Assembly (NCBI RefSeq): GCF_002307475.1
Contig: NZ_NTMH01000053.1
Span: 19,875-83,874, forward strand
DNA length: 64,000 nt
Direction of reading: 5' to 3'
Source: Pantoea allii
GTDB taxonomy: Bacteria; Pseudomonadota; Gammaproteobacteria; Enterobacterales; Enterobacteriaceae
Shown here: piece after piece, positions 35,638 through 44,069 of the stretch
Layout of the letters: every line of letters begins with the position of its first letter
Numbering within the stretch: the stretch's first letter is position 1
Made by a program: the position numbers and the translations under genes
The notes under the pieces: generated by a model
What the model saw: only the letters and a program-made list of their open reading frames with translations
What the model was told of the DNA's origin: nothing
Database searches by the model: none

Positions 35638-36198
35638 GTGAGAAGTCCTTTTATTTATCTTTTGTATTTACCTGAGCCATTGATGAATGAGGCGCGCTTA
35701 AATGGCTCACTACTTTTAAATGACAATGCGGTACGAATTCAATAATAAGTTTCCTGTGTGTGTGACTTATTTGTCTTTATATGATCTGGATCTATATGAT
35801 TGGAACTGTATGTTATCATTGTGTTTTTTAATTATTGTTCTTGGTTGGTTTGTTTTTTAATGTCTTTGTTGTTTTTTTAATATGGTTTTTTATGACTTTA
35901 TTTTGGTTGGGTGGTTAGTTTTACTTTGCGGTGTTTTTTAATTGTTTTGAATGATGAATGGAAGGGTTAATTTCCTGCTCCATATGTAAGTGAATGACTT
36001 AATGGTAGGTTGGGTTGTTAGGTTGGTATTATTGAATGGTGGATTTTATGTTGAAATGAACGAAGATTGAAGTCGGTATTCAATATTAATTATTTAAAAT
36101 AAATATTAATAAATTTGGCAATGGACATAAACGCATCATTAGTTGCCAGTAAAAAATATATCAGCGAATTGCGCTCTGTTGTTTCCCCTTATCATTTT

Positions 36199-36298
36199 GC
36201 TGAGGTGCTGAGGTGCTGAGGTGCTGAGGTGCTGAGGTGCTGAGGTGCTGAGGTGCTGAGGTGCTGAGGTGCTGAGGTGCTGAGGTGCTGAGGTGCTG
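36199..36298 (+). repeat. Tandem repeat of GCTGAGGT, 12.5 perfect copies
   Basis: The 8-bp unit GCTGAGGT is repeated without a single mismatch for 100 bp. Perfect short-unit arrays of this size are prone to slipped-strand change in copy number. It lies outside any gene, about 0.56 kb upstream of the porin start and about 0.4 kb upstream of the sigma54 promoter. Confidence 0.97.
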
Positions 36299-36655
36299 CC
36301 CGTCATCACAAGCTGGAAAATGGATTGCAGTGATAATGGTTAATAATTTACTTCCGATTCGTTACGTGCTTTAGAAAAAGCGTTAATCATGTTTCTTTTA
36401 AATTAAGGTAATTTTCACTTTGTTTTTTATTTGTTGAGTTTTATTTTTGGTTTTATTATTTATGTTTATTCCTCTCTCTGTGACTGAATTCATGATCTCC
36501 AATTGCGTGTTAACTGATTCACAACGCCAATTTAAAAATGAAAATTTTTAAAGGAATGCCTTTTCTTTTTGAAATGCCATTTTTATTTTCGTGAGGCTAA
36601 TCACTTCAAAATTGTTAGCTGATGGTGCTGTTGTTTTTTTATTTTCATCTAAATC

Positions 36656-36671
36656 AATCACTTGAGTGATT
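36656..36671 (+). promoter_or_regulatory. Candidate activator-binding palindrome upstream of the sigma54 promoter
   Basis: AATCACT and AGTGATT form a perfect inverted repeat with a 2-bp centre. A further AATCACT half-site lies at 36599-36605. The palindrome ends 21 bp before the -24 element, closer than the usual 70-200 bp for sigma54 activators, so its role is uncertain. Confidence 0.4.
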
Positions 36672-36692
36672 TAACTCAATCTCTTTTTATCC

Positions 36693-36707
36693 TGGCACGT
36701 CCTCTGC
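36693..36707 (+). promoter_or_regulatory. Sigma54 (RpoN) -24/-12 promoter
   Basis: TGGCACGTCCTCTGC has the invariant GG and GC dinucleotides separated by ten bases, and matches the consensus TGGCACG-N4-TTGC at all but one position. It lies 36 bp before the first gene of the catabolic operon. An enhancer-binding activator is encoded just after the operon, which strongly supports the call. Confidence 0.88.
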
Positions 36708-36743
36708 AAAAGATATGCTGAGTTCAACACAGGAGATCATTAA

Positions 36744-37703
36744 ATGACGTATAAGATTTTGCTCCCTCAGGAAATTATGGCGGAAGGGCGCGCCTATTTA
36801 GAAAGTCGAGGCTATGAACTGATTACGGGTTCAGGAATGGAAGAGGAAGACATCATTCGAGATATTCCTGACTGTGACGGCATTATTGTGCGTCTTTCAA
36901 AAATGTCCGATCGCGTATTCGAGGCGGCTAAGAAACTCAAGGTCGTGGCCAGACACGGTGCCGGATATGACACCGTCGATCTTGAATCCGCCAAACGTCA
37001 CGGTGTTGTGGTGCTGAATGCGCCCATTGCTAACAGCATGTCCGTTGCGGAGCTGGCTATTTTCTACATGCTGCACTGCTCGCGTAACTTCAGGCTGGTC
37101 GAAGAGAAGATGCTGGAGGATTACTACTGGGCTAAATTACGTACGCCAAAGGTCGAACTGGACGGCAAAACGCTTGGCTTAATTGGCGTGGGTAATATCG
37201 GCTCACGCGTCGCGCTCAAAGCCTTGCACGGTTTCAACATGAAAGTCATTGCCTACGATCCTTACAAAACCCAGGCGGAGATGCCAGAAGGTATCGAGCG
37301 TACCGACGATTTTGATCGTATTTTCCAGGAAAGCGATTTTGTCTCTCTGCATTGCCCAACCACCGCGGAAACTCTGGATTTCGTCGGCGAAAAGCAATTT
37401 GCGATGATGAAGCCAACGTCGTACTTCATTAATACCGCCCGCGGCAAGCTCGTTGATGAAAAAGCGCTGTATCACGCGCTCGCTAACCATCTTATCGCTG
37501 GTGCCGGCCTGGACGTCTTAAAGAAAGAGCCATTCGATCCGAACGATCCGATTTTTTCACTCAGTAATGTCGTTATTGGCCCACATATTGGCGCCGCCAC
37601 GAAAGAAGCCACAGACAGAGCTTCACTGCATACCGCAATCGGTATCGATGAGGTTTTGTCGGGTAAAAAACCCACCTGGCCCGTTCCCGGCTTTGGAGAA
37701 TAA
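36744..37703 (+). CDS. D-isomer-specific 2-hydroxyacid dehydrogenase
   Basis: This 319-residue enzyme should interconvert a D-2-hydroxyacid and a 2-oxoacid. The nucleotide-binding motif GVGNIG is at 148-153, and Asp171 at the end of the next strand points to NAD rather than NADP. The catalytic set is present: R233 (TARGKLVDE), E262 (KKEPFDP) and H281 (IGPHIGAATKEA). It resembles the SerA/hydroxypyruvate-reductase branch but lacks regulatory ACT domains. It is the first gene of a sigma54-controlled operon, one base before the next gene. The natural substrate is not evident. Confidence 0.9.
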   Translation: MTYKILLPQEIMAEGRAYLESRGYELITGSGMEEEDIIRDIPDCDGIIVRLSKMSDRVFEAAKKLKVVARHGAGYDTVDLESAKRHGVVVLNAPIANSMSVAELAIFYMLHCSRNFRLVEEKMLEDYYWAKLRTPKVELDGKTLGLIGVGNIGSRVALKALHGFNMKVIAYDPYKTQAEMPEGIERTDDFDRIFQESDFVSLHCPTTAETLDFVGEKQFAMMKPTSYFINTARGKLVDEKALYHALANHLIAGAGLDVLKKEPFDPNDPIFSLSNVVIGPHIGAATKEATDRASLHTAIGIDEVLSGKKPTWPVPGFGE

Positions 37704-37704
37704 G

Positions 37705-38403
37705 ATGACTATTGGCAACCGTATTTATTTAAAACGTCCCGAAGGCAACCCGGATTTACTTAACGCGTACGCGCAACTGCCCGCCGCGAATATTGCTGAC
37801 ACCATGAATCGTATCGCCGTACTGGGTAACGGTATTCAGCGCATATCTTCGCCACAGAAACCGGTAATGGCGGGTTATGCCATTACGGTTAAAGCGCGGG
37901 CTGGCGACAACCTGATGCTTCATGCCGCACTGGATATGGCCACGGAAAATGACGTCATCGTGGTCTCCAACGAAGGCGACCGTTCCCGCGCGCTGATGGG
38001 CGAAATCATGGTGGCTTACGCCCATTACTGTAAGAAGATCGCCGGTATCGTGCTGGATGGCCCCATCCGCGATATTGATGCCTTATCGGTATTAGACTTT
38101 CCTCTGTTTGCCACGGGGTCAAATCCGGCAGGTCCGTTTAAAGAAGGTCCGGGTGAGGTTAATACGCCGATTGCCGTTGGCGGCGTTGCCGTATGTCCTG
38201 GCGATCTTATTGTTGGCGACGCAGATGGCGTGATTGTTGTTCCCCTGCGTGATGCGGAAGCTCTGCTTGTAAAAGCACAAGCCTATGCAAAATTTGACGC
38301 CAGCAAAGTCGAGGCGGCTAAAAATGGCACGGCAAATCGCGCGTGGGTGAAGAAAACGCTGGATGAGAAGGGCGTTGAATTCATCGATGACGTTTACCGT
38401 TGA
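37705..38403 (+). CDS. RraA-family protein (4-hydroxy-4-methyl-2-oxoglutarate aldolase-like)
   Basis: This 232-residue protein belongs to the RraA/HMG-aldolase fold. Characterised members cleave 4-hydroxy-4-methyl-2-oxoglutarate or decarboxylate oxaloacetate; RraA itself has lost catalysis and inhibits RNase E. Here the catalytic-type motif LDGPIRDIDAL (Arg-Asp pair) and EGDRSRALMGEIM are kept, favouring an enzyme. ATG 37705 directly follows the dehydrogenase stop. In this operon it could cleave the 2-oxoacid made by the dehydrogenase, but that is inference. Confidence 0.85.
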   Translation: MTIGNRIYLKRPEGNPDLLNAYAQLPAANIADTMNRIAVLGNGIQRISSPQKPVMAGYAITVKARAGDNLMLHAALDMATENDVIVVSNEGDRSRALMGEIMVAYAHYCKKIAGIVLDGPIRDIDALSVLDFPLFATGSNPAGPFKEGPGEVNTPIAVGGVAVCPGDLIVGDADGVIVVPLRDAEALLVKAQAYAKFDASKVEAAKNGTANRAWVKKTLDEKGVEFIDDVYR

Positions 38404-38478
38404 TCGGCTGACATAATATCCATTCGCTCAAGCCACGGAAGTGAATCTTCCGTGGTGATAAAGCAAAGGTAATCATCT

Positions 38479-39873
38479 ATGTTCTATTTAAAACTTTTAC
38501 CGATCGTTTTTTTCCCGGTTTTATTTTGGATAATACCTAACCCTGAGGCTGTGTCAGCGACCACCTGGCATATGGTCGGTATTTATCTGGCCATGCTGTG
38601 CGGTTTAGTGCTTCGCCCTTTTACTGATGCGATTATCATGCTGATTATTTTAGGCATCGCATCAATCTTTATCGATCCCCATATTCTGTTTGCCGGTTAC
38701 GGCACCTCTATGGTCTGGTTTATCATCAGCGCCTTTATTATTTGCAAGGCGTTTGTGATCACGGGTCTGGGTAAACGTATCGCTTATGTTTTATTAAAGC
38801 GCTACGGCAAAAATACGCTGACGTTGGGCTATTTAATGATGGTAACGGACACGGTGCTGGCACCCGCTACCGGGTCGAATATGTCGCGCTCTGGCGGTAT
38901 CGTATATCCCATCTTCAGAAATATTGCCGAGGCACTGGGCTCTAAACCGGACGACGGCAGCCGCAGAATCGGTGCTTACCTCACTATCCTGATGTATGTC
39001 GTATCGATGGGGACATCCAGCCTGTTTTTAACCGGGATGGCAACCAACGCCATTACCGTGTCGCTGGCTAACGAAATCATGAAGGTCAATCTGGACTGGA
39101 TGACCTGGTTTAAAGCGGCCGTCATTCCTGCCGGATTGATCCTGCTGCTTTGCCCATGGATTCTCTATAAAGTTTATGCACCTGAACTAAAGAAGATCGA
39201 TAACGTCAATGAGATTGCTGAGCAGGGGCTGAGTGAACTTGGCCCGGTGAAGCGTGAAGAGAAACTGCTGATCGTGTTCTTCATCATGGGCGTTTTGGGA
39301 TGGATGACGGGCTCGGTTACTGGTATTTCTTTTATTCCCGTGGGGTTTGCCTTCCTCGCCTGCCTGCTGTTATTCAAAGTCTTAAGCTGGGAACATGTCG
39401 CCAGCGAGAAAGCGGCCTGGCAGACCTTTGTCTGGTACGGGGCTTTTTACGGCTGTGCCGTCGCGCTGTCTAAAGGCGGATTCTATGTCTTCCTGGTCGG
39501 CGTGATTAAAAACTATCTGGACCTGTCTCATCTCAGCGAATTCAGCGCAATCGGCGTGCTGATATTTATCAGTCTTGCGGTGCGTTATTTCTTTGTATCC
39601 AACAGTGCGTTTGTGGTCTCGTTCTACCCCGTACTGTTTACCCTCGGTATGACCACGCAGGCTGATCCCATGTATATCGCGCTGTCACTGGCGTTTTCGG
39701 CGGGATACGGCGCGCTCCTGACGCATTATGGTAACGGGGCTGGCGTATTTACCTTCTCCAGCGGCTATGTTCCGCAAAAGACTTTCTGGTTTTTGGGCAC
39801 GATGATGGTGCTGATTAACGTCATTGTTTATTTCCTGATTGGTATCCCTTACTGGAAATTAATTGGTATTTAA
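38479..39873 (+). CDS. DASS-family anion:sodium symporter-like transporter
   Basis: This 464-residue inner-membrane protein belongs to the divalent anion:sodium symporter (DASS, SLC13-like) family, with about twelve membrane helices. The first SNT-type motif region (TDTVLAPATGSNMSRSGGIVYPI) and the second (NSAFVVSFYPVLFTLGM) match carboxylate transporters of the CitT/TtdT/2-oxoglutarate-malate type. It should import the acidic substrate of the operon. A 75-bp gap with no hairpin separates it from the RraA-type gene, and the next gene starts 13 bp downstream. Confidence 0.87.
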   Translation: MFYLKLLPIVFFPVLFWIIPNPEAVSATTWHMVGIYLAMLCGLVLRPFTDAIIMLIILGIASIFIDPHILFAGYGTSMVWFIISAFIICKAFVITGLGKRIAYVLLKRYGKNTLTLGYLMMVTDTVLAPATGSNMSRSGGIVYPIFRNIAEALGSKPDDGSRRIGAYLTILMYVVSMGTSSLFLTGMATNAITVSLANEIMKVNLDWMTWFKAAVIPAGLILLLCPWILYKVYAPELKKIDNVNEIAEQGLSELGPVKREEKLLIVFFIMGVLGWMTGSVTGISFIPVGFAFLACLLLFKVLSWEHVASEKAAWQTFVWYGAFYGCAVALSKGGFYVFLVGVIKNYLDLSHLSEFSAIGVLIFISLAVRYFFVSNSAFVVSFYPVLFTLGMTTQADPMYIALSLAFSAGYGALLTHYGNGAGVFTFSSGYVPQKTFWFLGTMMVLINVIVYFLIGIPYWKLIGI

Positions 39874-39886
39874 CCGGAGGATAAAC

Positions 39887-41050
39887 ATGAAACTGGATAT
39901 GCTTATCAGGAATGGCCTGACTGTTGATCTCGATAAACACGATTATATCAGGCGGGATATTGGCATCATCGGTAACCGTATTGTTGACCTAAATGACGTC
40001 GATGGTACTGATGCTGAAACGGTGATTGATGCCGCGGGCTGTCTTGTTCTGCCCGGGCTTATCGATTTCCACGCCCACGTTTTTCACGGCGGCACGGCTA
40101 TCAGCGTCAACCCGGATGTCGTTTGTTTACCCAATGGTGTAACCAGCGTGGTCGATGCCGGCAGCAGTGGCTGGGTAAATTACAGGCTGTTTCGTAATAG
40201 CGTAATTAACACCGCGACCGTAAAGATAAAAAGCTATCTCAATGTGGTCAATGTGGGCCTGTCGACGCTCGGCGGCGGGCCGACGGGTTACCTGGAAAAC
40301 ACCAATCCGGCGAACGTTAACCTGGAAAAAATTGAGCAGGTCTTAACTGAAAACCAGGACAACATTCTTGGCTTGAAACTGCGTTACAGCCAGGATATTG
40401 CCAAAGGAAAGCTCTACAGTAGCGATCCGTTTTTGGCGACAGTTGCTCTGGCGCGTAAACTTAATACCTCACTCTGTGTACACGTAACGGACTCACGGCT
40501 ACCGGCAGATGAACTCATCCAGCATTTCAACGCGGATGATATCTATGCGCACTGTTTCCACGGCACAGGTCATACCATTCTCAACGGTCAGGGCGAGGTG
40601 TACCCGTCTGTTCTGGCGGCACAGCAACGAGGCGTAATCTTTGACTGTTCAAACGGTGTGGCGCATTTTGATTTTAACGTTGCCCGCAACGCGATGGATC
40701 TGGGGTTCTACCCGGATATCATCAGCACCGACTTAACTCAGCGCAACAGTCTGCGTACCGATAAGGTCTACAGCCTGCTACATGTCATGTCCAAATACCT
40801 TAATATGGGGATGTCGCTGTTTGAGGTTATTCGGGCGGTTACGAGCACGCCGGCCAGACTGATGAAAATGCAAGGGCAGACAGGTACGCTGGAGCCGAAT
40901 GCATTTGCCGATATTTCAGTGGTAAAACTGCGCAATGAAAAAATTGTTTTCGAAGATACTCAGGGTGCCAGACTGCAAGGTGAACAGTATATCGATAACT
41001 GCGTCACAGTGAGTAATGGCCAGATCTGCTATCGACGCCTGCATTACTAA
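39887..41050 (+). CDS. Binuclear amidohydrolase/deacetylase-family hydrolase
   Basis: This 387-residue TIM-barrel metal hydrolase has the complete two-metal ligand set of the amidohydrolase superfamily: H62 and H64 (DFHAHVF), K164 (to be carbamylated, LGLKLRYS), H199 (CVHVTDS), H222 (AHCFHG) and the catalytic D282 (STDLTQ). It resembles the group that includes Agrobacterium Atu3266, reported to hydrolyse acetylated (R)-2-hydroxy acids such as acetyl-(R)-mandelate. Some relatives are annotated as deacetylases or dihydroorotase-like. GGAGGATAA precedes ATG 39887. It is the last gene of the operon, followed by a terminator. Confidence 0.88.
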   Translation: MKLDMLIRNGLTVDLDKHDYIRRDIGIIGNRIVDLNDVDGTDAETVIDAAGCLVLPGLIDFHAHVFHGGTAISVNPDVVCLPNGVTSVVDAGSSGWVNYRLFRNSVINTATVKIKSYLNVVNVGLSTLGGGPTGYLENTNPANVNLEKIEQVLTENQDNILGLKLRYSQDIAKGKLYSSDPFLATVALARKLNTSLCVHVTDSRLPADELIQHFNADDIYAHCFHGTGHTILNGQGEVYPSVLAAQQRGVIFDCSNGVAHFDFNVARNAMDLGFYPDIISTDLTQRNSLRTDKVYSLLHVMSKYLNMGMSLFEVIRAVTSTPARLMKMQGQTGTLEPNAFADISVVKLRNEKIVFEDTQGARLQGEQYIDNCVTVSNGQICYRRLHY

Positions 41051-41070
41051 TCATTAAATACTCCGCCTCG

Positions 41071-41107
41071 AAAGCCTTGTGATCTAAACGTAGCAAGGCT
41101 TTTTTTA
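41071..41107 (+). terminator. Intrinsic terminator after the sigma54 operon
   Basis: AAAGCCTTG pairs with CAAGGCTTT, followed by a long T-run. It separates the operon from its activator gene, which must have its own promoter. Confidence 0.9.
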
Positions 41108-41193
41108 CTCAAGCTGGAATGACGTCTGTCAATATCTCATTCATCGTTATCCTTATACTCGATGAAATAGCGTTCGACAAAAGCGAATCTTTA

Positions 41194-43077
41194 ATGAAGT
41201 CTAATGAAATCGTCATTTTCTCCGTTTCGAAAACCATAACCCAACGTATTTTAAATTTTCTTATTGAAAAGCAGCTTGAATTGCCAGTGTACGAGACGGG
41301 CTATTCAGAAGTATTAGATAAAGCGAATGAGATGATTCGATCAGGCACAAAAATAATTATTAGTCGTGGCGGGACTGCCGCGCTGCTTCGCAGCAATGTG
41401 ACCATTCCGGTGATCGAGATAGCCCATGATTTTCATGGCATTTATCGTATTCTTAAGCAGGCAAAAAATAAATCGCAAAAGATCGCTGCGATAGGTTTTC
41501 CACAGTTTTGTAACGCGCTTAAGCATTACCAAAACATGACCAATGAAAATTTAAAAATCTGTCAGGTCTATAATCACTATGACATTGAAAGTGTCGTAAA
41601 AAATCTTGCAGAAAACAACTACAAAGTAGTCATAGGCGGCCTGACGGTTGCAGAGATGGCAAGGAAATATGACCTTAATGTTGTGATGGGTGACACGGAT
41701 AATAATTCAATTGAGCAAGCCATCAATGAGGCCTTCAGTTTATTAAAATATATCCATCAGGAAAATCTGAAGCTGGATATGAGCTATTCCGCGATGAATC
41801 AGTCTCGTGAGGGCATTATGTGCATTGACCAAATGGGGGAGGTGGTGAGCATTAACAACAGAGGTAAAACCCTTTTTCAGTGTCATGCTGGCGATAAAAT
41901 TTACCGTAAAGAGGCTTTCAAAGAGATTTATCGCTCAATTATCGACGAGTCAGATGTAAACGAAATGATTGTTGAACTCGACGGTGATTTTATCTGTACC
42001 TCAATAAAGCATTATACAAAGCGCCAGGATGGCTATTCCATCGTGACCGGATTCATTCAGAGCAAGAGCCAGTGGCGAAACAGTGCGGACAAAAAGAAAA
42101 AACAGCAAGGCTTTTATACCCGCTATGCTTTTGATGACATTATTGGTCATTCAGCAAGCATTAACATCGCGATTAATCAAGCGAAGCTGTGTGCGCGTCA
42201 TGATGCCCCCGTCCATATTTTAGGTGATACCGGCACCGGCAAAGAACTCTTTGCGCAGAGTATTCATCATCACAGCACCAGAAAACATGGCCCCTTTATC
42301 GCCATCAACTGCGCCGCCATTCCTGAAAACCTGCTGGAAAGCGAGCTGTTCGGCTATGCCGACGGTGCCTTCACGAACGCGCGCAAAGGCGGAAAGTCCG
42401 GTGTCTTCGAGATGGCAATGAAGGGCACGGTTTTTATCGATGAGATCAGCGAAGCACCGCTCAATGTCCAGGTCAAATTACTGCGCGTCCTGCAGGAAAA
42501 GCAGTTTGTCCGTCTGGGGGGAGAGCAGCTCATTGCGGCCGACTTTCGGCTAATTACCGCCAGTAATAAAGATCTGCACAGGTTAGTGGAAAAGGGCGTT
42601 TTTCGTCAGGACCTTTACTACCGTATCAATATTCTGGCGCTCAGGCTTCCTGCGCTGGCTGAACGGGACGGCGATATTGAATTACTCGTCCGGCATTTAC
42701 TCCATCAGCAGGGAAAAAACATCACCTTTACGCCAGATGCGCTGGCGGTGTTAACGCGTTACCCCTGGCCTGGTAATATCCGCGAACTACAGTCGGTCAT
42801 CTACAGGCTGACCGTTTTTCACGATCGCGATGTGATCGACAAAGACGCACTGCTGCAGATCGCTCGCCTCGGCCATGAGGACGGCCCTGCCAGCCATCAA
42901 TCTCTGCCCTGTGAGCCTGTGGCTGATGAAACGGATCTGTTAAAGAAGCAGGAAAAGCAGCTGATCAGGCGCGTCATGGCGACAACCCAGGGGGATAAGG
43001 CCAGAGCCTCAACCATGCTCGGCATCAGCCCGACAACCCTGTGGCGTAAGTTAAAAGAGTACGAGCTTAACGGCTAA
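41194..43077 (+). CDS. Sigma54-dependent PrpR-like transcriptional activator
   Basis: This 627-residue enhancer-binding protein has three parts. The N-terminal ~170 residues resemble the PrpR sensor domain (IISRGGTAALLRSNVTIPVIEI); a PAS-like linker follows (MCIDQMGEVVSINNRGKTLF). The AAA+ domain has Walker A GDTGTGKE, Walker B GTVFIDEI and R-finger region FRQDLYYRINIL; a Fis-type HTH ends it (DKARASTMLGISPTTLWRKL). The sigma54-contacting loop reads GAFTNA instead of GAFTGA. ATG 41194 gives the family N-terminus; an upstream ATG 41119 has a slightly better ribosome site. It very probably activates the operon just upstream. Confidence 0.9.
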   Translation: MKSNEIVIFSVSKTITQRILNFLIEKQLELPVYETGYSEVLDKANEMIRSGTKIIISRGGTAALLRSNVTIPVIEIAHDFHGIYRILKQAKNKSQKIAAIGFPQFCNALKHYQNMTNENLKICQVYNHYDIESVVKNLAENNYKVVIGGLTVAEMARKYDLNVVMGDTDNNSIEQAINEAFSLLKYIHQENLKLDMSYSAMNQSREGIMCIDQMGEVVSINNRGKTLFQCHAGDKIYRKEAFKEIYRSIIDESDVNEMIVELDGDFICTSIKHYTKRQDGYSIVTGFIQSKSQWRNSADKKKKQQGFYTRYAFDDIIGHSASINIAINQAKLCARHDAPVHILGDTGTGKELFAQSIHHHSTRKHGPFIAINCAAIPENLLESELFGYADGAFTNARKGGKSGVFEMAMKGTVFIDEISEAPLNVQVKLLRVLQEKQFVRLGGEQLIAADFRLITASNKDLHRLVEKGVFRQDLYYRINILALRLPALAERDGDIELLVRHLLHQQGKNITFTPDALAVLTRYPWPGNIRELQSVIYRLTVFHDRDVIDKDALLQIARLGHEDGPASHQSLPCEPVADETDLLKKQEKQLIRRVMATTQGDKARASTMLGISPTTLWRKLKEYELNG

Positions 43078-43972
43078 ACGCGGCTGACGAAGCGGCTTTG
43101 ATGTAGTCAACAAATGCCCTTAACGCCGAGGACATATAATGGCGGCTGGGATAGTAAAACTGCAGGCTGGGCTGTTCGGGTAACCACGCCTCCAGCACCG
43201 GAATCAGACGACCGTCTGCCAGGTAAGGTTTAACCTGTTCGTGATAAAGATAGCCCATTCCCGCGCCGCACAGCACGGCATCAAGCTGAGAGTCCATATC
43301 ATCCAGTACGATATTACCGCCCGGAAGTATCTCAAGCCTGCCTTCCGGGCCGCCGAATTCCCATTGATAAATGCGACCGCTGCCGTGACGGAACATCACA
43401 CATTGATGATTAACGATGTCACGTGGGTGCGCCGGGGGCGCATGGCGGGCGAAGTAGTCCGGCGTGGCCACCACAACCAACTTAATTTTGGGGCCGACAG
43501 GAAGGGCGATCATGTCTTTTTCAACCCTGCTGCTGAGACGAATGCCTGCGTCAAAACCCTCTTTAACGATATCCACCAGCCGGTCTTCTGTGGTGATTTC
43601 CACGCGGATATCCGGGTAAAGCCGACTGAATGCTGCCACCAGCGGGATTAACACCATGCGCGAGGCCAGACGCGAGGAATTAATTTTCAGTGACCCCATT
43701 GGCGTCTGACGAAAACAGTTAGCCTCATCGAGTATCACATTGATTTCATCAACGGCCGGGCGCAAACGTTCAAACAGATTTGCACCCGCTTCCGTGAGTG
43801 CAACGCTTCGCGTCGTACGGTTGAACAACCGAATTTTCAGCCGCTGCTCCAGTTGCTTTATGGCATGGCTAACCGCCGAGGGCGACAGGCCCAGCTCGTC
43901 ACCGGCCGCGCGGAAGCTTTTGTGGCGGGCGACCGCGATAAAGGTCGCGAAGTCATAAACGTTCAGTTTCAT
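43067..43972 (-). CDS. LysR-family transcription regulator
   Basis: This 301-residue LysR protein has an N-terminal winged HTH (FATFIAVARHKSFRAAGDELGLSPS) and an effector-binding domain. ATG 43972 (MKLNVYDFATF) gives the usual start. It is divergent from a quinone-reductase-like gene 97 bp away and is the likely regulator of that gene. Its 3' end overlaps the sigma54 activator gene by 11 bp in convergent orientation. Confidence 0.9.
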   Translation of the reverse strand: MKLNVYDFATFIAVARHKSFRAAGDELGLSPSAVSHAIKQLEQRLKIRLFNRTTRSVALTEAGANLFERLRPAVDEINVILDEANCFRQTPMGSLKINSSRLASRMVLIPLVAAFSRLYPDIRVEITTEDRLVDIVKEGFDAGIRLSSRVEKDMIALPVGPKIKLVVVATPDYFARHAPPAHPRDIVNHQCVMFRHGSGRIYQWEFGGPEGRLEILPGGNIVLDDMDSQLDAVLCGAGMGYLYHEQVKPYLADGRLIPVLEAWLPEQPSLQFYYPSRHYMSSALRAFVDYIKAASSAAFSR

Positions 43973-44069
43973 TAGTGAAAATCTCTCATTAACCCATCTC
44001 AAATCATAGGTTTCACACAGTAATGTGGCGAGCGTAATGTGAGTGCCTCAACACAAGATGAGGTGAAAG

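Larger units (their letters stand above)
35638..36692. other. Long AT-rich intergenic region with an 8-bp tandem repeat
   Basis: Over 1 kb without any gene between the porin and the sigma54 operon. From about 35750 to 36060 the plus strand is markedly T+G-rich. An 8-bp tandem repeat occupies 36199-36298. The final part before 36693 is AT-rich and contains inverted and single AATCACT half-sites near 36600-36671. I searched for a micF-like antisense RNA near the porin and did not recognise one. Confidence 0.6.

Noticed and set aside
35638..36100. A micF-type antisense RNA near the OmpC-like porin
   Set aside because: No micF-like sequence or terminator could be recognised in the T+G-rich upstream DNA.
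36199..36298. A CRISPR array or Chi-site cluster
   Set aside because: The unit is 8 bp with no spacers, and GCTGAGGT differs from the Chi octamer GCTGGTGG.
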